This document shows positions 52,836 through 61,819 of a DNA stretch of 64,000 nucleotides, piece after piece. Under the pieces are notes generated by a model. That model had not been told where the DNA came from, did not search any database, and worked only from the letters and a program-made list of their open reading frames with translations. A program made the position numbers and the translations under genes. The stretch covers positions 331,733-395,732 of the forward strand of contig NZ_KB892708.1 in assembly GCF_000373925.1 (NCBI RefSeq), given 5' to 3'. This DNA comes from Actinopolymorpha alba DSM 45243. Its GTDB lineage: Bacteria; Actinomycetota; Actinomycetes; Propionibacteriales; Actinopolymorphaceae. Numbering within the stretch: position 1 is the first letter of the stretch; the number at the start of each line of letters is the position of its first letter.

Positions 52836-53879
52836 ATGCGCACACTGGTGATCGGTGACCATTTCATCCCGGCTTCGGCCTACCTCGACCAGCTCGTCGA
52901 CCTTGGCATGTTGCCCGCCGACGTTCGCACCGTCGACTGGCGCGGCGCCAAGGGGGAGCAGCACGCGGCCCAGCAGGTGATGGAGCACCAGGGCCCGAAT
53001 GCCGTACCCATCCCAGCGGAGGTGGTCGCGGCGGTCAGCGACGCGGAGGCGCTGGCGTTGCACTTCGCGCCGGTCCCGGCCGCGGTGCTCGACGCTGGCG
53101 CGGCTCTGCGGGCGGTCGTCCTCGCCCGGACCGGCCTGGAGAACGTCGACGTCGAAGCGGCCACCGCCCGCGGCATCGCCGTCGTCCCGGTCTACGGCCG
53201 CAACGCCTCGGCCGTGGCCGAACTCGCGATCGGCCTGATGCTGAGCGAGGCCCGCGACATCGCCCGTGCTGATGCGTCGGTGAAGGCCGGCGGATGGCGT
53301 AAGGACTTCGGTGGGCCTGGCCATGAGGTCGGCGGAAGCGCTGTCGGCATGGTCGGCTTCGGTCATGTCGGGCGCGAGCTGGCCCGCCGGCTGCGGGGTT
53401 TCGACGTACGCCTCCTTGTCAGCGATCCGTATGTCGACGCCGACATCCTGCGGTCGTACGACGCGACGCAAGTCGACCTTGACACTGTGTTCAGGGAGTC
53501 GGACTTCGTTCATGTCTTGGCCAGGCTGACGCCGCAGACCGAGCGGTTCATCAAAGCCGAGCACTTCGCGTTGATGAAACCCACGGCGTACTTCGTCAAC
53601 ACCTCGCGCAGCCGACTGGTCGACTACGACGCGTTGTACGCCGTCCTCGCGGAGGGCCGGATCGCCGGTGCGGCCCTCGACGTGTTCGACACCGAACCCT
53701 TGCCCCCCGACAGCCCGTGGCGCACCCTCGACAACGTGACCATCACGACGCACTTCGGCGGCGACACCACAACCACCAACCTTCGCTCGGCCCGGCTGGT
53801 GGCCGAAGCCATCGCCGAGCTGGACCGCACCGGCCGGATCGCGACCGCTGTCAACGCGCCCGCTCTCGGCTGGGCCTGA
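52836..53879 (+). CDS. D-isomer 2-hydroxyacid dehydrogenase family protein
   Basis: A 347-residue NAD-dependent dehydrogenase. The Rossmann motif is VGMVGFGHVGRELARRL. The catalytic Arg lies in ARLTPQTERF or NTSRSRLVD, the Glu in DVFDTEPLP, and the His in ITTHFGGDT. It resembles phosphoglycerate- and erythronate-type dehydrogenases in sugar-acid pathways. The FGGY kinase gene follows five bases after the stop, so the pair probably handles the same sugar or sugar acid. Confidence 0.87.
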   Translation: MRTLVIGDHFIPASAYLDQLVDLGMLPADVRTVDWRGAKGEQHAAQQVMEHQGPNAVPIPAEVVAAVSDAEALALHFAPVPAAVLDAGAALRAVVLARTGLENVDVEAATARGIAVVPVYGRNASAVAELAIGLMLSEARDIARADASVKAGGWRKDFGGPGHEVGGSAVGMVGFGHVGRELARRLRGFDVRLLVSDPYVDADILRSYDATQVDLDTVFRESDFVHVLARLTPQTERFIKAEHFALMKPTAYFVNTSRSRLVDYDALYAVLAEGRIAGAALDVFDTEPLPPDSPWRTLDNVTITTHFGGDTTTTNLRSARLVAEAIAELDRTGRIATAVNAPALGWA

Positions 53880-53884
53880 GGCCG

Positions 53885-55381
53885 ATGGGCAGCGGAGTCC
53901 GCGACCTCCTGCTCGGCGTCGACGCGGGGCAGACCGTCACGAAGGCCTGCGTCTTCGACCGCAAGGGGCGTGAGCTCGGGGCCGGCAGTGCCCGCGTCGA
54001 GCTGTCGACTCCCCGGCCGCACTGGGTCGAACGCGACATGGAGGCGGTCTGGCAGGCGACCGCGACCGCGATCCGCCGCGCGCTCGCGGCCGCGCAGGTC
54101 ACGGGTGAAAGGGTCGCCGCGGCCGGGATCGTCGGCCACAACGACGGCTTGTACCTCCTGGACGAGAACGCCGCGCCGGTGCGGCCCGCCGTGACCGCGA
54201 TGGACACCCGGGCTGGTGGTGTGCTCGCGGAGTGGCGGCGTTCGGCGATGTGGGCGCGGGCGCTGGAGCTGACCGGGCAGGTGCCGTTCGCGGGCTCACC
54301 GTCGGCGCTCCTGGCGTGGTTCGCGCGCTACGAGCCGGACGTGCTCGACCGCGCGAGGTGGGTGGTGTTCTGCAAGGACTGGTTGCGGTTCCGGCTCACC
54401 GGGGCGATCGCCACGGACGCGAGCGAGGCGAGTTCGGCGTTCACCTCGGTCCGCACGCAGGACTACGCCGGGGAGGCCCTCGCTCTCTATGGTCTGGAAC
54501 GCTTCGCCGACCGGCTGCCGCCGATCCTGCCCAGTCACGCGATCGCCGGTGAGGTGACCGAGGCGGCGGCTCGAGCGACCGGTCTCGTCGCGGGCACGCC
54601 GGTCGTGACCGGCGCGCATGACGTCGACGGTACGGCGGTCGGCACCGGCGTCGTCCACCCCGGACTACTGAGCCTGGTGGGTGGGACGTTCAGCATCAAC
54701 CAGGTCGTGAGCACCTCCGTGGTCGTGGACGAACGCTGGCAGGCGCGCAGCTTCGTCCAACCTGGCCGCTGGCTCAACATGTCGACGTCCCCGTCCTCGG
54801 CGACAAACCTTGACTGGTGGCGAAAGATGTTCGGGCTGGGCGCCGACGACGCTGACTATGCCGGACTCGAACGCGAGGCCGCGGCCGCCCTGGACGGACC
54901 CAGCCAGGTGCTCTACCACCCGTTCCTCTACGGCTCGCCGTACGGCGAATCCGCCAGTGCGGCGTTCCTCGGCGTACGCGGCTGGCACCAGCGCGGCGAC
55001 CTGGTACGCGCTCTGATGGAGGGCGTGGTCCTCGGCCACCGGGTGCACGTGGACTCGCTGCGAGAGAAGTTCGCGGTGACGGGCGTGGCCCGGCTGTCTG
55101 GTGGTGTTGCCCGGAGCGTGGTCTGGTCCCAGATGTACGCCGACGCCCTCGACCTGGAGGTCGAGATCCCCGACTGCGCGGAGACAGGTGCGCGCGGGGC
55201 CGCGCTGCTCGCCGGGCTCGGCGTCGGGTGGTACGCCTCGCTGGACGAGCTGGCCGAGATGGTGACGATCGCCCGCCGGCATGCTCCGGACCCGGGCCGG
55301 CGCGAGGTACTCGCCGACACATATCACCGCTTCCTCCATGCGGCCTCGGCTCTGCGGGAGCTGTGGCCTGAGCTCACCTGA
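53885..55381 (+). CDS. FGGY-family carbohydrate kinase
   Basis: A 498-residue kinase from ATG 53885; the upstream open frame overlaps the dehydrogenase. LLGVDAGQTVTKACVFD is the N-terminal phosphate loop, and VTGAHDVDGTAVGTG and RLSGGVARSVVWSQMYADAL are the ATPase-fold motifs. The sequence is closest in feel to erythritol or L-xylulose-type kinases, but the sugar cannot be fixed. Together with the 2-hydroxyacid dehydrogenase it probably forms a small catabolic operon. Confidence 0.88.
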   Translation: MGSGVRDLLLGVDAGQTVTKACVFDRKGRELGAGSARVELSTPRPHWVERDMEAVWQATATAIRRALAAAQVTGERVAAAGIVGHNDGLYLLDENAAPVRPAVTAMDTRAGGVLAEWRRSAMWARALELTGQVPFAGSPSALLAWFARYEPDVLDRARWVVFCKDWLRFRLTGAIATDASEASSAFTSVRTQDYAGEALALYGLERFADRLPPILPSHAIAGEVTEAAARATGLVAGTPVVTGAHDVDGTAVGTGVVHPGLLSLVGGTFSINQVVSTSVVVDERWQARSFVQPGRWLNMSTSPSSATNLDWWRKMFGLGADDADYAGLEREAAAALDGPSQVLYHPFLYGSPYGESASAAFLGVRGWHQRGDLVRALMEGVVLGHRVHVDSLREKFAVTGVARLSGGVARSVVWSQMYADALDLEVEIPDCAETGARGAALLAGLGVGWYASLDELAEMVTIARRHAPDPGRREVLADTYHRFLHAASALRELWPELT

Positions 55382-55745
55382 GGTCCGGTTCTCCGGGCGA
55401 CGCGCGTTGTCCGGATGGCAAGATGCCGCTGGCTCCAGCCAATTCCTATTGAAATAGTAGGACTATGCCCGGGGTCGACGTTCTCACCTCCCGCCGCGCG
55501 ATTGACTTCAAGCGCGTCGCCAGCGACCTGTGTCTTTGATCCTCTGATCCTGTTGCCGCGCGGGTGGGGGAACCTGCCGGACGCTTCGCCGTCGTGGGTC
55601 TGGGTCACCCCATGAACGGCTCTTCTGGGCAAGGGTGCCCCGACTCCACATTCCCCACGCTCACCTGAAGGCACGGGTCGTTTCCATGCGGCCCGAAGCC
55701 TTGTGTCTGCCTGCGGTCTTTCCACCTTCCCAGGAGGAGGTTGGC
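55382..55745 (+). promoter_or_regulatory. 364-base leader of the sulfonate-type operon
   Basis: No gene is convincing here. The only AT-rich part is around 55440-55465, which contains a nested dyad (next entry). The remainder up to the AGGAGGAGG ribosome site (55732-55740) is a long leader in which I see no known riboswitch. Confidence 0.45.
55444..55462 (+). promoter_or_regulatory. nested inverted repeat, candidate operator
   Basis: TCCTATTGAAATAGTAGGA contains TCCTA (55444-55448) with TAGGA (55458-55462) and the inner palindrome CTATT-GA-AATAG (55446-55457). In this GC-rich genome the site stands out. Its position upstream of a sulfonate-utilisation operon suggests a sulfur-responsive repressor site (for example of an Rrf2/CymR type), which is inference. 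Confidence 0.5.
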
Positions 55746-56264
55746 ATGACGATTTCCGTAGCTTCGACCGCCCACATTCAGACCACTTCGGCTACCGAGG
55801 GCTTCCGATCAGCGTTCAGGCGCCACGCCGCCGGAGTCGTGGTCATCACCGCTGATGCCGGAAACGGACCGGCCGGATTCACCGCCACGTCGTTGGCGTC
55901 AGTGTCGTTGGACCCGCCCCTGCTGGCGTTCGCCCTCTCGACGACGGCGTCGAGTTGGCCAGTCGTGGCCGCGGCCGACACCGTGGTGGTGAACTTCCTC
56001 AGCGTCGACCAACATCCCATCGCGCGACGATTCGCGACGAGTGGGATCGACAGGTTCGCCGCGCCTCTGCGGTGGTCGCGGCTCCAAAGCGGCGAGCCGG
56101 TGCTGGACGAGGTCCCCTGTCACCTCGTTGCCGCGATCGAGCATCGCCAGCCCACCGGGGACCACGCGCTCGTTGTCGCCCGCGTCGTCAAGGTGACGTT
56201 GCACCGTGACTATCCGCCGCTCGCGTACCACTCCGGCAGCTACGCCGGTATCCAGCCGATCTGA
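55746..56264 (+). CDS. flavin reductase-like FMN-binding protein
   Basis: A 172-residue split-barrel flavin reductase of the HpaC/SsuE-partner type. ATG 55746 follows AGGAGGAGG. Signature text is FRRHAAGVVVITADAGNGPAGFTATSLASVSLDPP-like (split over about residues 23-60), with HLVAAIEHRQPTGDHALVVARV near 120 and YHSGSYAGI at the end. It should supply reduced FMN to the monooxygenase encoded four genes later. First gene of the operon. Confidence 0.9.
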   Translation: MTISVASTAHIQTTSATEGFRSAFRRHAAGVVVITADAGNGPAGFTATSLASVSLDPPLLAFALSTTASSWPVVAAADTVVVNFLSVDQHPIARRFATSGIDRFAAPLRWSRLQSGEPVLDEVPCHLVAAIEHRQPTGDHALVVARVVKVTLHRDYPPLAYHSGSYAGIQPI

Positions 56265-56310
56265 CGTACGCACGACCAAGAACGAATCCCAAGAACCTCA
56301 AGGACCTCAC

Positions 56311-57402
56311 ATGAAGCGCACCTTTCGTGCCGCCATCCCGTCGGCCGTGCTCGCGCTGGCGTTGGCGGCCCTGGCCGGCTGCGGGAACAGCGGAGCGGCC
56401 ACCGAACCCGACGGCACCCGAGCGGTGCCCAGCGCCGGCGAACTTCCCAGCAAGGTGCCAGCGGGAACGAAGCTGGTGGTGGCCGACCAGAGCGAGAACA
56501 CCCAGAGCGCGCTGCGGGCATCCGGGGAACTCGACAAACTTCCTTTCACCGTGGAGTTCGCCAACTTCACCGGTGGTCCGGCGATTCTCGAAGCGTTCCG
56601 TGCCGGTGCGGCCGACGTGGCCGGCGTCGGGGACACTCCACCCATCCAGGCACAGGCCTCTGGTGAGGACGTGCCGATCGTCGCCGCGGTCCAGCGTTCC
56701 AGCCGCAACACCCGGCTCGCGGTGGCACCCGGGGCGAACGTCCGCACGCTGGCTGACCTCAAGGACAAGCGGATCGCGTACGCCGAAGGCACGGCCCAGC
56801 AGGCGATCGTCCTGCGCGCCCTTGACAAGGCGGGGTTGACGACGACCGATGTCGAGCTCACCCGGCTCCAGCTCGGAGATTTCCTCGATGCGGTCCGCAC
56901 CGGCCAGGTCGACGTGGCTCCGCTCGGCGAACCCAACCTCACCCGGTTTATCGAAGCCACCAAGGCAAAAGGAGGCGAGGTGATTTCCGAAAGCGAGACC
57001 CATGACCTGTCCACCGGCCTCAGCTATGTCTACGCGCGGCGCCAGGTGCTCGAAGACCCCGCCAAGGCAGCCGCGGTACGGGTGTACGTCGAGCACTGGA
57101 TCCGCGCGCAGCAATGGGTGAGCGACCACCCGAAGGAATGGGTGGACTCCTACTACGTCCGCAACCAACACATCAGCAAGGCCGACGGGGATCGCATCGT
57201 CGCCGCCAATGGCATTCCCGGATTTCCCAAACTCGCTGATCTCGTCAAAACCCAGCAACGCACCATCGACCTGATCAAAGCGGCCGGTGAACTCCCCAAA
57301 CCGCTCGACGCCGCCAAGGAGTTCGATCTGCGGTTCGATCCCGTGATCGAGAAGGTCGTGACCGACATCGGTGCGCGCACCGAGCCGAAGGATGTGCGCT
57401 GA
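56311..57402 (+). CDS. ssuA: sulfonate-type ABC transporter substrate-binding lipoprotein
   Basis: A 363-residue exported lipoprotein from ATG 56311. The signal peptide ends in the lipobox LAGC (about residue 23), so lipid anchoring outside the membrane is expected; Lnt in this window could modify it. The periplasmic-binding fold of the SsuA/THI5 type is shown by GVGDTPPIQAQASGEDVPIVA and VEHWIRAQQWVSDHPKEW. The ligand is probably an alkanesulfonate or related sulfur compound, judging from the neighbours. Confidence 0.9.
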   Translation: MKRTFRAAIPSAVLALALAALAGCGNSGAATEPDGTRAVPSAGELPSKVPAGTKLVVADQSENTQSALRASGELDKLPFTVEFANFTGGPAILEAFRAGAADVAGVGDTPPIQAQASGEDVPIVAAVQRSSRNTRLAVAPGANVRTLADLKDKRIAYAEGTAQQAIVLRALDKAGLTTTDVELTRLQLGDFLDAVRTGQVDVAPLGEPNLTRFIEATKAKGGEVISESETHDLSTGLSYVYARRQVLEDPAKAAAVRVYVEHWIRAQQWVSDHPKEWVDSYYVRNQHISKADGDRIVAANGIPGFPKLADLVKTQQRTIDLIKAAGELPKPLDAAKEFDLRFDPVIEKVVTDIGARTEPKDVR

Positions 57403-57436
57403 GCATGAGAGTTCCGACGTCAACGGAGGCCCACCC

Positions 57437-58321
57437 ATGAGTGCGACCTCGACCGAATCCACCCGCCACCTCACCACGAAGTCCAACGCCGGTGCCGCGA
57501 CCAACCTTCAGGCCGACCAGCGCCAGACCACGCGGCGGCGCACCCGCCGACGGCTCGCACCCGGCCGCCCGATCCCCGGCTACCGCCTGCTCGGACCGGT
57601 ACTCCTCCTGGCGGCCTGGGTCGTCACCTCAGCGGTCGGCATCCTCGACGCGCGCACGCTCTCACCACCGTGGACGGTGGTCACGACCGCCGGTGAGCTC
57701 ATCGCGGACGGACGGCTGCAGTCGAACCTGACCACCTCGCTGACCCGGGCCGTCATCGCCCTCGTCATCGGCGTGGCCGCCGGCGTCGTGCTTGCCCTGG
57801 CGGCAGGCCTCAGCCGGATCGGTGAGGCCCTGATCGACGGTCCGGTGCAGATCAAACGCGCGATCCCGTCACTGGCGCTGATCCCGCTCGCCATCATCTG
57901 GTTCGGCATCGGCGAAGGCATGAAGGTCACGATGATCGTGCTCAGCGTCTTCGTACCCGTCTACATCAACACGCACGCGAGCCTGCGCGGAATCGACTCC
58001 CGCTATGCCGAGTTGGCCGAGACCGTTGGCCTGCGCCGCTGGGAGTTCATCTGGCGGGTGGCTCTGCCCGGATCCCTGCCGGGCTTCTTCACCGGACTAA
58101 GGATCTCCGTCACCGTGTCGTGGCTCGCCCTGGTGGTCGTGGAGCAGATCAACGCCACCAGCGGGATCGGCTATCTCATGTCGCAGGCGCGCAACTACGG
58201 GCAGACGGACGTGATCGTGGTCGGCCTGGTGGTGTACGCGCTGTTCGGGCTCGCCTCCGACACGTTCGTACGTTTCGTGGAAGGGCGGGTGCTGTCATGG
58301 CGACGTACGCTGGCCGGCTGA
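57437..58321 (+). CDS. ssuC: sulfonate-type ABC transporter permease
   Basis: A 294-residue permease from ATG 57437 (GGAGG at 57425-57429). A basic cytoplasmic N-terminus (RRRTRRRLAPGR) precedes six membrane segments. The EAA-loop that touches the ATPase is ELAETVGLRRWEFIWRVALPGSLPGF. The gene overlaps the ATPase gene by 25 bases. Confidence 0.92.
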   Translation: MSATSTESTRHLTTKSNAGAATNLQADQRQTTRRRTRRRLAPGRPIPGYRLLGPVLLLAAWVVTSAVGILDARTLSPPWTVVTTAGELIADGRLQSNLTTSLTRAVIALVIGVAAGVVLALAAGLSRIGEALIDGPVQIKRAIPSLALIPLAIIWFGIGEGMKVTMIVLSVFVPVYINTHASLRGIDSRYAELAETVGLRRWEFIWRVALPGSLPGFFTGLRISVTVSWLALVVVEQINATSGIGYLMSQARNYGQTDVIVVGLVVYALFGLASDTFVRFVEGRVLSWRRTLAG

Positions 58322-59079
58322 GCGCACCGCCAGCACCCGACATCGCCCGGCTCGCGGTGCGGACGACCGGGCTGACCCGGCGGTTCGGCGACCGGACGGT
58401 CCTGGACCGGGTGGACCTGACGATCGAGCCGGGGGAGTTCGTCGCCCTGCTCGGCCGTAGCGGCTCGGGCAAGAGCACCCTGCTCCGCGCGCTCGCCGAA
58501 CTCGACCACGACGTCGCGGGCGAAGGCGACATCGACGTTCCCGAGAACCGTTCCGTCGTCTTCCAGGACTCCCGGCTGCTGCCGTGGGCGCGGGTCCTGC
58601 CGAACGTCGTCCTCGGCCTGAGCGGCGGTCCCGGCGCACGGCAACGCGGCGTCGCGGCACTCGCCGAGGTCGGACTGGCCGGCCGTGAGCGCGCCTGGCC
58701 CACCGAGCTCTCCGGCGGTGAACAACAACGCGTCGCGCTGGCCCGCTCCCTGGTCCGTGAGCCCGAACTCCTCCTCGCCGACGAACCCTTCGGCGCCCTG
58801 GACGCGCTCACCAGGATCCGCATGCACGGCCTGCTTCGTGAACTCTGCGAACGCCACCGTCCCGCGGTGCTCCTCGTCACCCACGACGTCGACGAGGCGG
58901 TCGTCCTCGCCGACCGGGTGCTGGTCCTCGACGAGGGCCGGATCGTGCTGGATCGCCCCAACAACCTGCCCACACCGCGAGCGCACCGCGACCCGCGCTT
59001 CATCGAGCACCGGGAGATCCTGCTCGCCGCGCTCGGAGTCGGTATTACGCAAGACGACGAAGGGAATGCCGAATGCTGA
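58297..59079 (+). CDS. ssuB: sulfonate-type ABC transporter ATPase
   Basis: A 260-residue ATPase from ATG 58297. Walker A is GRSGSGKST, the Q-loop VFQDSRLLPW, the signature LSGGEQQR, Walker B LLLADEPFGALD and the H-loop VTHDVDEA. It overlaps genes on both sides (25 and 7 bases), indicating tight translational coupling of the transporter and monooxygenase. Confidence 0.94.
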   Translation: MATYAGRLSAPPAPDIARLAVRTTGLTRRFGDRTVLDRVDLTIEPGEFVALLGRSGSGKSTLLRALAELDHDVAGEGDIDVPENRSVVFQDSRLLPWARVLPNVVLGLSGGPGARQRGVAALAEVGLAGRERAWPTELSGGEQQRVALARSLVREPELLLADEPFGALDALTRIRMHGLLRELCERHRPAVLLVTHDVDEAVVLADRVLVLDEGRIVLDRPNNLPTPRAHRDPRFIEHREILLAALGVGITQDDEGNAEC

Positions 59080-60404
59080 TCCTCAACGCGTTCCTCATGA
59101 CGACGGGCCATCACGAAGCGTCCTGGCGTTACCCGAAGACCCAGCCGGAGCGGGCGCATGACATCCGGCACTACCAGGAACTCGCCCAGCTCGCCGAACG
59201 CGCCAAGCTCGACGCGGTGTTTCTCGCCGACGGCCCGGCGCTTCGCCAGGACATACGGCATCGGGTCCATTCGGCGTTCGAGCCGATCACCCTGCTCACC
59301 GCGGTCGCCGTCGCGACCGAGCGGATCGGCCTGATCTCGACGGCATCGACGAGCTACTACGAGCCGTACAACCTGGCCCGGTTGTTCTCTTCGCTCGACC
59401 ACATCAGCGGTGGCCGGGCGGGCTGGAACATCGTGACAACCGCGGGTCTGGCCGCCGCCCAAAACTTCGGCCTGGACGCGATCCCCGCCCACCAGAGCCG
59501 CTACCAGCGGGCGCGGGAGTTCGTCGACGTCGTCCTGAAGCTCTGGGACAGCTGGGAGGACGATGCGATCGTCAACGACACCGCAGCCGGGATCTACGCC
59601 GACGACAGCCGGATCCATGAGGTCGGACACGTCGGACCGGAGTTCCAGGTCAAGGGTCCGCTGAACGCGCCGCGCTCACCTCAGGGACATCCGGTCCTGG
59701 TGCAGGCGGGTTCCTCCGAGGATGGTCGCGGGTTCGCGGCAACCTACGCGGAGGCGATCTTCACCGCCCACCAGACCCTGGCGAGTGCCCAGGAGTTCTA
59801 CGCCGACATCAAGCAGCGCGTGGCGACGCTCGGGCGCGATCCCGCACACGTCAAGGTGTTGCCGGGCCTGAGCCCGTTCATCGGCAGTACTGAGGAGGGG
59901 GCCCGCGCCCTGGAGCGGGAGTTCAACGAGCTGACCGTGCCGGCGTACGGCCTGCGCCAGCTCAAGGGACTGACCGGCGTCGACCTCTCCGCCCACCCAC
60001 TCGACGGGCCGGTTCCCGCGGACGCCTTCGGTGACGTCGAGTCGGTGGAGGGTGCGCAGAGCAGGTTCGTGCTGGTCCTCGACATCATCGACCGGGAGAA
60101 GCCGACCATCCGGCAGTTGCTGCACCGGCTCGCGGGCGGCCGGGGGCACTGGGTCTTCGCGGGTACGCCGGAGCAGGTGGCCGACCACATCGAGCGGTGG
60201 TTCACGCAGGGGGCGGCCGACGGGTTCAACATCATGCCGCCGTACCTGCCCGGTGGGCTGGCCGACTTCACCGAGCAGGTGGTGCCCCTGCTCCAGCGGC
60301 GCGGCCTCTTCCGGACCGAGTACGCCGGAACGACGCTGCGCGACCACTACGGCCTGCCGCGCCCGTCCAGCCGCTACGCCGAGTCGCCGGCACGAACCGC
60401 CTGA
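59073..60404 (+). CDS. NtaA/DmoA-family FMNH2-dependent monooxygenase
   Basis: A 443-residue luciferase-like monooxygenase of the NtaA/SnaA/DszA subgroup rather than classical SsuD (which is about 380 residues). Subgroup text includes RYPKTQPERAHDIRHYQELAQ, EPITLLTAVAVATERIGL, SGGRAGWNIVTT and HPVLVQAGSSEDGRGFAA. It would oxidise a sulfur- or nitrogen-containing substrate imported by the transporter, using FMNH2 from the flavin reductase. Dimethyl sulfide, sulfone or sulfonate substrates are all possible. The 3' end overlaps a convergent hydrolase gene by 31 bases. Confidence 0.9.
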   Translation: MLILNAFLMTTGHHEASWRYPKTQPERAHDIRHYQELAQLAERAKLDAVFLADGPALRQDIRHRVHSAFEPITLLTAVAVATERIGLISTASTSYYEPYNLARLFSSLDHISGGRAGWNIVTTAGLAAAQNFGLDAIPAHQSRYQRAREFVDVVLKLWDSWEDDAIVNDTAAGIYADDSRIHEVGHVGPEFQVKGPLNAPRSPQGHPVLVQAGSSEDGRGFAATYAEAIFTAHQTLASAQEFYADIKQRVATLGRDPAHVKVLPGLSPFIGSTEEGARALEREFNELTVPAYGLRQLKGLTGVDLSAHPLDGPVPADAFGDVESVEGAQSRFVLVLDIIDREKPTIRQLLHRLAGGRGHWVFAGTPEQVADHIERWFTQGAADGFNIMPPYLPGGLADFTEQVVPLLQRRGLFRTEYAGTTLRDHYGLPRPSSRYAESPARTA

Positions 60405-61207
60405 GAGAGGTCGCGGGGTTCGTCGGAGGTGGCGCTGGCCGTGGCCGCGGCGATCGTGGCGGCGAACCCTTGCGGATTGTCGTACGTCATGACGTGCCCG
60501 GCGTCTGGGACGTGGAGCACGGTGACGCCTGCGGGCACCAGACCGGTCAGGTCGAGGTAGGTGGACCGGGCGCCGACTAGGATCGCGCGGGGCTTCGCCA
60601 GCCCGGCGAGCTGCGTGCGGAAGGTCGGCGTCCGGTCAGCCAGCAGCGACACCGAGGTGAGGTACATGCCCCGCGGCGACCAGCGCCCGGTGGTCGCGTG
60701 GAAGACCGAGAAGCCCGCGGCGCGTTCGTCGCGGTCGACGACGGCGCGCAGGGCGTCGTACCCCCGACTCACGAACGCGTGCTCTGACTGGTTGGCGATG
60801 TGCCGGCTGAGGGTCCCGATGCCCGGGTCGAGGTTGGGTTCGCACACCACCAGGCGGCTCACGAGGTCGGGCCGGCGGAAGGCCAGCGCGATGGCGACGG
60901 AGCCGCCCAGGCTGTGACCGACGACCACCGAGTCTCGTAGGTCGTGGGAGTCCAGGACGGCCGCGACGGCATCGGCGTGCTCCTCGATGGTGTACCCGAA
61001 CGACTCGGCCGGGTCACTCCATCCGGTGCCGACCAGATCGATCAGCAGGGATCGACGCCCCCGCAGGGCAGGGCTGGTGACCAGCGCGGGAAAGTCCGCG
61101 GTGGCGGCCGAACCAAGGCCGGCGAGGTAGACGTGGGTGGGGGCAGAGCCCGGGAGTTCGAGGTAGCGGACCCAACTGTCGTACCCCGGAAGGAGGAACG
61201 CGCGCAT
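60374..61207 (-). CDS. alpha/beta hydrolase
   Basis: A 277-residue alpha/beta hydrolase from ATG 61207 (a second ATG at 61225 is possible). The nucleophile elbow is VVGHSLGGSV (about residues 95-104); the catalytic His is in VPDAGHVMT near residue 240. The fold is canonical and no signal peptide is seen. The substrate is unknown. Convergent with the monooxygenase gene, overlapping by 31 bases. Confidence 0.83.
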   Translation of the reverse strand: MRAFLLPGYDSWVRYLELPGSAPTHVYLAGLGSAATADFPALVTSPALRGRRSLLIDLVGTGWSDPAESFGYTIEEHADAVAAVLDSHDLRDSVVVGHSLGGSVAIALAFRRPDLVSRLVVCEPNLDPGIGTLSRHIANQSEHAFVSRGYDALRAVVDRDERAAGFSVFHATTGRWSPRGMYLTSVSLLADRTPTFRTQLAGLAKPRAILVGARSTYLDLTGLVPAGVTVLHVPDAGHVMTYDNPQGFAATIAAATASATSDEPRDLSQAVRAGDSA

Positions 61208-61261
61208 AGGGGCAGCATGCCGCACCGCGGGGGTTGGTCGGCTCGCGGACGCGGCTCGCCG

Positions 61262-61615
61262 TCAGGCCTGCGAGCGCCGCCGACCCCGCCGGGCGACCGC
61301 CACCAGGACGGCCGGCTGGTCGCCGTGGTTGTGGAGCACCCGCAACTCAAGACCGGTGAGCCACAGAAGGTCGCCCGCCGCGAAGGTACGCCGCCCGCCG
61401 GCCGCACACTCGAGCTCGACCTCACCCGACCTCACGATGACGAGGGCGTCCCGCCAGGCGGTTTCGTCGTACGCCAGTGAACCGCCGGGAGGAAGGGTGG
61501 TCACCCTGGTCGTGAACGCCGGACCGGGGCGCCGGCCGAGTATGCGCGGCTGCTGGTCATCGCCGTCGTCCGCCAGTGCCTCAGACCTTGCGGGCTTGTC
61601 CTCGCGTCCGCTCAC
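61262..61615 (-). CDS. small cupin-domain protein
   Basis: A 117-residue single-domain cupin from GTG 61615 after GGGAG. FTTRVTTLPPGGSLAYDE, VRSGEVELECAAGGRRTFAAGDLLWL and VLHNHGDQPAVLVAVAR follow the cupin pattern, although the usual metal-binding His pair of motif 1 is absent. It lies 54 bases upstream of the hydrolase gene on the same strand. Confidence 0.72.
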   Translation of the reverse strand: MSGREDKPARSEALADDGDDQQPRILGRRPGPAFTTRVTTLPPGGSLAYDETAWRDALVIVRSGEVELECAAGGRRTFAAGDLLWLTGLELRVLHNHGDQPAVLVAVARRGRRRSQA

Positions 61616-61819
61616 GAGCCGGGTCTCCCTCCGTGTCCGTCGGCCTGCCGTCATCGGTATGACGCATGCCGGCCGCACAATTCATCGCTGCAACTCAGCG
61701 CTGTCCGGGTGAGGTCGGGCCACGCCGCCGCGGCCGTTTGCCGATGGGGCGGTGGGGTAGGCGCAGGAGGTGAAGCAAGCGTTGGTTGACGGTGTACGCC
61801 GCGACCGGGCAGAGGTGCC

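Noticed and set aside
55463..55731. SAM-type riboswitch in the sulfonate leader
   Set aside because: I looked for S-box, SAM-II and SAM-IV core sequences and did not see them.
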